From assembly GCF_030376615.1 (NCBI RefSeq), contig NZ_JARRAB010000020.1:35730-99729 (forward strand): DNA of 64,000 bases. The letters run 5' to 3'. This stretch comes from Pseudomonas sp. sp1636. Lineage in GTDB: Bacteria; Pseudomonadota; Gammaproteobacteria; Pseudomonadales; Pseudomonadaceae. A program made the position numbers and the translations under genes. A model generated the notes under the pieces. It worked only from the letters and a program-made list of their open reading frames with translations. It was not told the DNA's origin and searched no databases. Below are positions 57,801-64,000 of the stretch, piece after piece. Positions within the stretch are counted from its first letter, which is position 1. Every line of letters begins with the position of its first letter.

Positions 57801-60800
57801 TTATCGTCACCGGCGAGGACATCTCCGAGGTGATTGCCGGCGAAGGCAACGACTTCATTCTGGGCAGTAAATTCAACGTCCAGCAAGCCGGTAATGAAGG
57901 CGACGACTGGATCGAAATCGGCACCCAGGACGGTGCGCCCGGCGACAACTTCGACCCCTTCGGCCGAGACCAGGTAATCGGTCACGACGTCTTCGTCGGT
58001 GATGGCACCTTCGATGAAATGATCGGCGAGGGCGGCGACGATATCTTCGTCGGCAGCGCTGGTCCGGACAAGATGAAGGGTATGTCCGGCTTCGACTGGG
58101 CCACCTTCAAGAACAGCCGCAATGGCGTGAGCATTGACTTCTTCGCCAATGCCTTCAATGAAACGCCGATTGCCGCGGCGCTTGCCGCAGTTACCACCAA
58201 ATATGCCCAGGTTGAAGGGCTGTCGGGCTCGGCCTTTAGCGACTATCTGCGCGGCGATCACGCCGACGCGGCGCAGATTGCCGCTGCCGGTGCTTATGGC
58301 AGCGTGCTGACCAATGCCTACATCGACAACATCGCCGGCCTGCGGGCGTTCCTCGGCAGTGCGGCTGCCGGCCCGGACGGCATCTTGGGTAACGCCGACG
58401 ATCAGTTCGGCTCCGGCAACATCATCCTCGGCGGCGATGGCAGCGACATCATCGAAGGCCGTGGCGGCGATGACCTGATCGATGGCGACAAGTGGCTGAA
58501 CGTACGCATTAGCGTGCGCGAGAACAATGATGGCACAGGGGCTCAAATCGCCAGTTTCAACAGCCTGAAAGACATGGTTCCACTCATGCTGAACGGCACT
58601 TACAACCCTGGCCAACTGGTGATAGTGCGTGAGTTGATGGACGGCGCAGGCGGCTACGACACCGCCATGTTTACCGGCAACCTCGCCGACTACATCGTCA
58701 GTGTCGACGCGAGCGGCACCGTCACCGTGACCGATACCTTCGTCGATGGCGATGGAACCGACCGGCTGACCAATATCGAGCGTCTGCAGTTTGGCGATGG
58801 CGCGCTGGTGAGTGACGGGGCGGGGGGCTTTGTCCAGGAAATCGCAGGCACCCAGCAGAACGGCAACTTCTCGCCGCTGGGGCAGGTGCAAATCCTCGGT
58901 ACAGTGGCATCCTTCCAGACGCTGACCGCCTCGATTGCCGGTGTAACCGATGGCGACAACGCAGCGGGCGGGGCTATTACCGGTCGGGTCAGCTACTACT
59001 GGCAGGTTGAACTGGTGCCTGGGGATGGCTTCTTCGAGGACATCGTCGGCCCCGGCGGTTTGCCGGTGGTCGGTCAGACCTTCAGAGTGACCCCTGACCT
59101 CGAAGGCTTGAACCTGCGTGCCAGGGCGGTCTATCAAGACCAAAACGGCGTGCTGGAAAATGTTTTCTCGGCACCTACCGCCGATGTAGTTGCCGGCGTT
59201 GCGCCCGGCCCTGTGGCTCCGCTGCCAGCCGAGTCCAGTACTACCAGCCCGGGCATCCACCTGATCCGCTCGGATCTGCAGTTCATCCTCGATTCGATCA
59301 AGATTGCCGAGCAGCACGCGGCCGGTGCGGACTTGCTGTCCCTGCTGCCGCATGAACGTTCGACTCTTGGCCTGCGCACGGTGACGGGGGAATTCAATAA
59401 CCTGTTCGCCGGGCAGAGCCAGTTCGGCGCGGCGGACACGGTATTCCCGCGTTTGCTGGATCCTGTATTTAATGAAGCGGAGCCTTTGGATGTAACAATG
59501 GGTGGTGACGGTGTTACCCCCACGTCGTACAACCAAACCAGCGGCTTCGTGCAGGACAGCCAGCCGCGCACCATCAGCAACCTGATCGTCGACCAGACGC
59601 CAAGTAACCCGGCGGCGGTCGCTGCGATGGCCGCGAATCTGGGCTCGCAGAGCATCAAGAGCCCCGGCCTGGACGGTGTGTTCGGCACCGCCGACGACAA
59701 GGATGTGTTCTTCATCCCCAACGTGGCGCCCGACGAGGGGCTGTCCGCGCCGTTCAACCCGTGGATGACTTTCTTCGGCCAGTTCTTCGACCATGGTCTG
59801 GATCTGGTGACCAAGGGTGGTAACGGCACGGTCTTCATTCCGCTGCTGCCGGATGACCCGCTGTTTAGCACGGCGCCGGGTGCACCGAACTTCATGATGG
59901 TGACCCGCGCCACTCAAGTGAACGGTCCAGGTGCTGACGGTATTCTCGGTACCGCCGACGACACCACACATGAGGCTGAAAACACTACCTCGCCGTTCGT
60001 CGACCAGAACCAGACCTACGGTTCGCACTCCTCGCAACAGGTATTCCTGCGCGCTTATGAGATCAATGATGCCGGCGCGCCAGTGGCCACCGGACGCCTG
60101 ATCACTAACCGCGACCTGGTCGATGGCGTGTTCGGTAACGGCAACGATGTAGAAATCGGTGGCATGGCTACCTGGGCCGTGGTCAAGGCGCAGGCGCGGG
60201 ACATCCTTGGCATCAATCTGACCGATGCCGATGTCGACAACGTACCGTTGCTGCGCACTGATGCTTACGGCAACTTCATCAAGGGCCCCAACGGTTTCCC
60301 GCAAGTCATCACTGGGCTCGGTCCTGACGGCATCCCCAACACGGCCGATGACGTGGTTATAGAAGGCGACCCCGACGCGAATGGTGGGCAGGGTATCAGT
60401 CTGGCCACTGCCGTGCGCACTGGTCACCAGTTCCTCATTGACATTGCCCACAATGCGGTGCCGGTCTTCACCGCCGGCGGTGGCGCCGACGGCATCCCCA
60501 GGACTGCGGATGATCTTGATCCGAGCGCCTACGACAGCGCGTTGCTTGACGCCCACTACATCGCCGGTGACGGTCGGGTTAACGAAAACATCGGCCTGAC
60601 CGCGGTGCACCACATCTTCCACTCCGAGCACAACCGGATGGTCGAACACACCAAGGACGTGGTGCTGGCGAGCAACGATGTGGCCTTCATCAACGAGTGG
60701 CTGCTGACCCCGATCGTCTCGCTACCGGTTGGCCAAGCGGCGATCGATGCCCTAGAGTGGAACGGCGAGCGGCTGTTCCAGGTCGGTAAGTTCAGCACCG

Positions 60801-63800
60801 AGATGCAATATCAGCATCTGGTGTTCGAGGAGTTCGCACGCACCCTCCAACCGCAGATCGACGTCTTCATCGGCCCGACCCAGGGCTATGACGCCGACAT
60901 CGATGCGTCGATCGTTGCCGAGTTCGCGCACACCGTGTACCGCTTCGGTCACTCGATGCTGACCGAGACGGTCGACCGCCTCGACCTCAACTTCAATGTC
61001 GTGGGGGACTCTAACCCGACAGAAGCAGGCAATCAGCAGATGGGCCTGATCGCCGCCTTCCTTAATCCGTTGGCGTTTGTTGATAGCGGTCCGACCCCGG
61101 ACGAAGCCGCCGGCGCCATCGCCCGCGGGCTGACCCGCCAGGTGGGTAACGCGATTGACGAGTTCGTCACCGAGGCGCTGCGTAACAACCTGGTCGGCCT
61201 GCCGCTGGACTTGGCCGCGATCAACATCGCCCGCGGCCGCGATACCGGCATTCCCTCGTTCAACGCGGCGCGCCGCGAGTTCTACAACATGACCGGCGAC
61301 AGCCAACTGAAGCCGTACACCAGTTGGGTCGATCTGCTGCAGAACCTCAAGCACCCGGCGTCGGTGATCAACTTCATCGCCGCTTACGGTACTCATGCCG
61401 AGTTGCTGGCGGCTGACGTCAATACGCTGGCTGAAATGCGCGCGGTGGCGACCGCACTCGTACTGGGCGGTACGGCCACTATTAATGAAGGGACAGCGGA
61501 ACAGCGAATCTTTGACGCTGATCTGATTGCCGGCGACCGCCTGGACTTCCTCAACAGTGTGGGCGCCTATGCCAGTCTGGCTAATGGCGTAACCACCACC
61601 GGGGTCGATGCCATCGACTTCTGGATCGGCGGTCTGGCCGAAGCCATCATGCCCTTTGGCGGCATGCTCGGCTCGACCTTCAACTTCGTCTTCGAAACCC
61701 AACTGGAGGCCCTGCAGAACGGCGACCGCTTCTACTACCTGGATCGTACCGCCGGCCTGAACTTCGTCACCGAACTGGAGAACAACTCGTTCGCCAAGAT
61801 GGTGGCGAACAACACCAGCGCGACTCACTTGCCGGGGCTGATCTTCCTGACTCCGGGGCTGATCCTCGAGGCCGATCAGAGCAGGCAGCACACTGGGCTC
61901 GATGAGGCCGGAGCCGACGGCATACAGGGAACTCTCGACGATGTGATCGGAGCCGACGGCATCGCCGGTAACTCGGATCCTGACGGCGACGTGATGCGTG
62001 ACGACCCCAGCACCATTGCGGTGGAGGCCAACTACCTGCACTACACCGGTGATGAGCACGTGGTGCTCGGCGGCACCGACGGCAATGACACCCTGATCGG
62101 CAGTATCGGCGACGATACGCTCTGGGGCGATGCCGGTAATGATCGTCTGGAAGGCGGTCATGGCAACGACATGATCCGCGGTGGCGCCGGCCACGACATC
62201 ATCACCGACATTGGCGGTGACGATAATATCCAGGGCGACGACGGCAACGACGTTATCGCCAGCGGTAACGGCATCAACCTGAACCTCGGCGGCTTCGGTC
62301 AGGACTTCATCATTAACGGTGAAGACAGCACCGAATCCTTCGGCGGTCCGGGCAACGACTTCATCCTCGGCAGCAACGCGGATGAGCAGAACGCCGGTAA
62401 CGAAGGCGACGACTGGCTCGAAGGCGGGCATCTGGACGGTAGCCCAGGCGACAACTTCGACCCGCTCGGGCTCGATACCGTGATCGGTAACGACGTCTAC
62501 ATCGGTAGCGGTCTGCCGGACATCATGAACAGTGAGGGCGGCGACGACATCATGGTCGGCAGCGCCGGCCCGGGCGACAAGTACATCGGCGCCTCCGGTT
62601 TCGACTGGGCAACCTTCAAGGACGACCTCACGGGTGTCGATATCGACCTGACCGTACGTGCCATCGACGCAGCGCCTGGGCCGGTGGCCGCCGGCATCCT
62701 GGCGCGTTTCAAGGAAGTGGAAGGCCTGTCGGGTTCGCGGCACAGCGACATCCTGCACGGCGATGATGCCGACGCCGCGGTGATCGCCACCGCCGGCTTC
62801 CAGGGCAGCGTGCTGACCAACATCGCCCTGATCAACGGTCTGCAGGAGTTGCTCGACACCGCCATTGGCGATGGCGTCAACCCGGTCACCTCCTTCGGTG
62901 CCGGCAACATCATCCTCGGCGGCGACGGCAGCGACATTCTCCATGGCCGCGGTGGCGACGACATCCTCGACGGCGACAAGTGGCTCAACGTGCGCATCAG
63001 CGTACGCGCCGGCATCGACGCCAATGGTTTGCCGGTGGGGGACGAGATCGCCACCTACGACAGCATGAGGCCTCTGGTTCCGCTGATGCTCAGCGGCTTC
63101 TACAACCCGGGGCAATTGCAGATCGTTAGGGAAATCATGCCGGGTGCTGGTGGCTTCAACTTCGACACCGCCTATTACGACGGTCTCGCAGCGGACTACC
63201 TCATCACCGAGAACCTCGCCAACGGCACCTTCACCGTGAACGACCTGGTCGGTATCGACGGTGTCGACACTCTGATTGGGATCGAACGGATTCAGTTCAA
63301 CGACGTGGCGGTCGTGCTGGTTGATGGCCTGAACGCCGAACCAGTAGGTCTGGCTTCGATCAACGACAACACGCCGGAAGTCGGCTCGCTGCTGAGCGCA
63401 GGGGTCGAAGGTGTGACCGACGCCGATAACCCAGGGCTAGGCAGGGTCACCGGGCCAGTGAGCTACTACTGGCAAGCCGACTTCACCGGCACCGGGCTGT
63501 TCGAAGATATCCTGATCACGACCGGTCTGGGCGTGGAGAGGGCCACCGGCAAGACCTTCCGCGTCACCAATGACGTCGAAGGCTTGGCCCTGCGCGTCAT
63601 GGCCATTTACAAGGACGCCAACGGCGTACTCGAGACCGTGTTCTCGGCAACGACTGACCTGGTAGCAGCGGTTTCGGTCAACGACGCCCCGGTCGGCACC
63701 ATGCTGATCAGCGACACGACGCCGGTGATCGGCCAGCTGCTAACCGCCACTCGCGCCTTCACCGACCCGGATGGCCCGGCTAACCCTGTGCTGTCGTACC

Positions 63801-64000
63801 AATGGCAGTCGGGTAACGGCGGCGTCTTCAACAACATCGCCGGCGCCACCACCGCCACCTTCACCCCGACCCTGGCCCATGCCGGACTGCAACTGCGGGT
63901 CAGGGTCACCTACACCGATGACCTTGGCACGCTGGAGACAGTGACCTCGGTGGCGACGTCGGTGGTGACCAGTGTGATCGTCGGTACGCCGGGGGATGAT
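54896..64000 (+). CDS. Giant RTX protein with two animal-type heme peroxidase modules (3' end beyond window)
   Basis: At least 3,035 codons without a stop, from ATG 54896. There is no Sec signal, as expected for type I secretion. Module 1 (about residues 1-1450) and module 2 (about 1453-2800) repeat the same order: peroxidase domain, Gly-Asp RTX repeats (GDDTLYGDEGNDRLEGGHGN), a second RTX block (GGDGSDIIEGRGGDDLIDGD) and an Ig-like YYWQ domain. Compared with myeloperoxidase, module 1 keeps the distal Asp169-His170 (FGQFFDHGLD), Arg422 and Glu425 (AGDGRVNENIGL) and proximal His540 (VYRFGHSML). Module 2 keeps Asp1632-His1633, Arg1894, Glu1897 and His2019. The window ends as another RTX block starts (GTPGDD). 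It resembles the calcium-dependent peroxidase PehA of P. putida, but doubled. Likely cargo of aprDEF. Confidence 0.9.
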   Translation, partial: MANFIKSDLEFILQQILIAEAHAAGADLLDLLPNTEVGFGLRTVDGSFNNLIEGRNLFGAADTLFPRLLTPVFNAAEGGTSYTQTSGLVFDSQPRTISNLIVDQTANNPAAVAAAAGNDGAETVVSPGLDGIFGTPDDKDVFLIPNIAPDEGLSAPFNQWMTFFGQFFDHGLDLVTKGGNGTVFMQLQPDDPLFDPTPGAPNFMVLTRATQVAGPGADGILGTADDTVEHENTTSPFVDQNQTYGSHASQQVFLRAYAVNAEGKPVATGKLITNRDLGPDGQFGTADDVEIGGMATWKVVKAQARDILGINLTDAQFDNVPLLATDQYGNFIKGPNGYPQVVMAGNVLVEGDPLANGGLGISLDNAIGTNHQFLIDIAHNAVPVFDAGGNLLPDSDSAVGLSEAGTYDNELLDAHYIAGDGRVNENIGLTTVHHIFHSEHNRLVEQTKSVLIESGDVAFLNQWLLTPVAAIPADLSTLDWNGERLFQSAKFGTEMQYQHIVFEEFARTIQPQIDAFIDFDDTIDPSIVAEFAHTVYRFGHSMLLETIDRLDPNFVSSEIGLIAAFLNPLEFAASGPTPDEAAGAIIRGVTRQVGNEIDEFVTEALRNNLVGLPLDLAAINIARGRDTGVPSLNAARREFYAGTGDAQLKPYTSWGDFVLNIKHPESLINFIAAYGTHSTITAETTLAGKRAAASAIVLDGAGAPADRLDFLNSTGAWASDANGVTTTGLDAIDFWIGGLAEAKMPFGGMLGSTFNFVFETQLEALQNGDRFYYLHRLAGLNFVHELEQNSFAELVMNNTDATHLPGLLFLTPGLILEVDQTKQFTGLNEAGPDGIQGTADDVVGADLIDGNSDPDSGDPLMPLVIRDNPATAGPDANYLRYTGDEHVVLGGTAGDDILIASIGDDTLYGDEGNDRLEGGHGNDEIQGGAGDDIITDMGGDDVLKGGDGNDVIHGGPGVNLIIAGKGNDFIVTGEDISEVIAGEGNDFILGSKFNVQQAGNEGDDWIEIGTQDGAPGDNFDPFGRDQVIGHDVFVGDGTFDEMIGEGGDDIFVGSAGPDKMKGMSGFDWATFKNSRNGVSIDFFANAFNETPIAAALAAVTTKYAQVEGLSGSAFSDYLRGDHADAAQIAAAGAYGSVLTNAYIDNIAGLRAFLGSAAAGPDGILGNADDQFGSGNIILGGDGSDIIEGRGGDDLIDGDKWLNVRISVRENNDGTGAQIASFNSLKDMVPLMLNGTYNPGQLVIVRELMDGAGGYDTAMFTGNLADYIVSVDASGTVTVTDTFVDGDGTDRLTNIERLQFGDGALVSDGAGGFVQEIAGTQQNGNFSPLGQVQILGTVASFQTLTASIAGVTDGDNAAGGAITGRVSYYWQVELVPGDGFFEDIVGPGGLPVVGQTFRVTPDLEGLNLRARAVYQDQNGVLENVFSAPTADVVAGVAPGPVAPLPAESSTTSPGIHLIRSDLQFILDSIKIAEQHAAGADLLSLLPHERSTLGLRTVTGEFNNLFAGQSQFGAADTVFPRLLDPVFNEAEPLDVTMGGDGVTPTSYNQTSGFVQDSQPRTISNLIVDQTPSNPAAVAAMAANLGSQSIKSPGLDGVFGTADDKDVFFIPNVAPDEGLSAPFNPWMTFFGQFFDHGLDLVTKGGNGTVFIPLLPDDPLFSTAPGAPNFMMVTRATQVNGPGADGILGTADDTTHEAENTTSPFVDQNQTYGSHSSQQVFLRAYEINDAGAPVATGRLITNRDLVDGVFGNGNDVEIGGMATWAVVKAQARDILGINLTDADVDNVPLLRTDAYGNFIKGPNGFPQVITGLGPDGIPNTADDVVIEGDPDANGGQGISLATAVRTGHQFLIDIAHNAVPVFTAGGGADGIPRTADDLDPSAYDSALLDAHYIAGDGRVNENIGLTAVHHIFHSEHNRMVEHTKDVVLASNDVAFINEWLLTPIVSLPVGQAAIDALEWNGERLFQVGKFSTEMQYQHLVFEEFARTLQPQIDVFIGPTQGYDADIDASIVAEFAHTVYRFGHSMLTETVDRLDLNFNVVGDSNPTEAGNQQMGLIAAFLNPLAFVDSGPTPDEAAGAIARGLTRQVGNAIDEFVTEALRNNLVGLPLDLAAINIARGRDTGIPSFNAARREFYNMTGDSQLKPYTSWVDLLQNLKHPASVINFIAAYGTHAELLAADVNTLAEMRAVATALVLGGTATINEGTAEQRIFDADLIAGDRLDFLNSVGAYASLANGVTTTGVDAIDFWIGGLAEAIMPFGGMLGSTFNFVFETQLEALQNGDRFYYLDRTAGLNFVTELENNSFAKMVANNTSATHLPGLIFLTPGLILEADQSRQHTGLDEAGADGIQGTLDDVIGADGIAGNSDPDGDVMRDDPSTIAVEANYLHYTGDEHVVLGGTDGNDTLIGSIGDDTLWGDAGNDRLEGGHGNDMIRGGAGHDIITDIGGDDNIQGDDGNDVIASGNGINLNLGGFGQDFIINGEDSTESFGGPGNDFILGSNADEQNAGNEGDDWLEGGHLDGSPGDNFDPLGLDTVIGNDVYIGSGLPDIMNSEGGDDIMVGSAGPGDKYIGASGFDWATFKDDLTGVDIDLTVRAIDAAPGPVAAGILARFKEVEGLSGSRHSDILHGDDADAAVIATAGFQGSVLTNIALINGLQELLDTAIGDGVNPVTSFGAGNIILGGDGSDILHGRGGDDILDGDKWLNVRISVRAGIDANGLPVGDEIATYDSMRPLVPLMLSGFYNPGQLQIVREIMPGAGGFNFDTAYYDGLAADYLITENLANGTFTVNDLVGIDGVDTLIGIERIQFNDVAVVLVDGLNAEPVGLASINDNTPEVGSLLSAGVEGVTDADNPGLGRVTGPVSYYWQADFTGTGLFEDILITTGLGVERATGKTFRVTNDVEGLALRVMAIYKDANGVLETVFSATTDLVAAVSVNDAPVGTMLISDTTPVIGQLLTATRAFTDPDGPANPVLSYQWQSGNGGVFNNIAGATTATFTPTLAHAGLQLRVRVTYTDDLGTLETVTSVATSVVTSVIVGTPGDD

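Noticed and set aside
54770..60649. 1,959-codon open frame antisense to the RTX gene
   Set aside because: It shares codon boundaries with the sense frame and arises from the strongly biased Gly-Asp codon use. It has no ribosome site or family signature, and the sense strand encodes clear peroxidase motifs.
60752..63115. 787-codon antisense open frame
   Set aside because: Same codon-bias shadow of the second peroxidase/RTX module.

Overview
The window is a high-GC Gram-negative chromosome segment, almost certainly Pseudomonas sensu lato. The evidence is the near-identical IhfB, AcnB, CysK, NasS/NasT, RNase D, YcgL/YcgN, MiaE and oligopeptidase B sequences, the gene order nasS-nasT / acnB / DUF1289 / Usp, and an abundant intergenic REP-like family of the type TGTAGGAGGGCCGACC. 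No tRNA, rRNA, CRISPR array, transposase or integrase gene was seen.

Layout. 1-534: start of a cytochrome c oxidase subunit II gene that runs off the left edge. 800-1067: a MITE-like palindromic element. 1109-3897: reverse transsulfuration pair (cystathionine beta-synthase and gamma-lyase). 3892-10436 (minus): a compact SUF Fe-S assembly operon, Rieske ferredoxin - sufB - sufC - sufD - sufS - sufU - IscA/SufT fusion. The last gene carries an apparent frameshift, and the divergent SufR-like regulator (10562-10750) is a decayed remnant. 10993-18916 (mostly minus): nitrate ABC importer nrtABD with a sigma54-like promoter and a terminator-bearing leader, plus alaC and the nitrate sensor/antiterminator pair nasS-nasT. 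19129-24820: acnB, DUF1289, Usp and miaE. 25837-41360: housekeeping genes (sseA, ZIP transporter, rnd-ycgL-dehydrogenase, ycgN, M61-like protease, TrmH-like methyltransferase, yajD, oligopeptidase B, amidotransferase, a MocR regulator and its divergent EamA exporter).

41380-45817 (minus) is a complete type I secretion operon (ABC ATPase, HlyD, TolC; AprDEF-like). A LuxR-type response regulator and its facing histidine kinase follow, then a VWA/MoxR pair, cysK and an ihfB without rpsA. From 54896 to beyond the right edge runs a giant RTX protein (more than 3,035 residues) carrying two complete animal-type heme peroxidase modules. Each module retains its distal Asp-His, catalytic Arg, heme-ester Glu and proximal His. 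It is the obvious candidate substrate of the type I system.

The most striking observation is that the intergenic control region in front of the transporter operon (about 45.66-46.47 kb) is present a second time directly in front of the RTX gene (about 54.03-54.90 kb). The second copy includes a truncated aprD 5' end, both divergent promoters, a palindrome over the -10 box and a short conserved ORF. One copy kept the transporter and has no RTX gene; the other kept the RTX gene and has only a stub of the transporter. This looks like a duplicated secretion/peroxidase locus that split by reciprocal loss, leaving two matched promoters that could keep substrate and exporter co-regulated.
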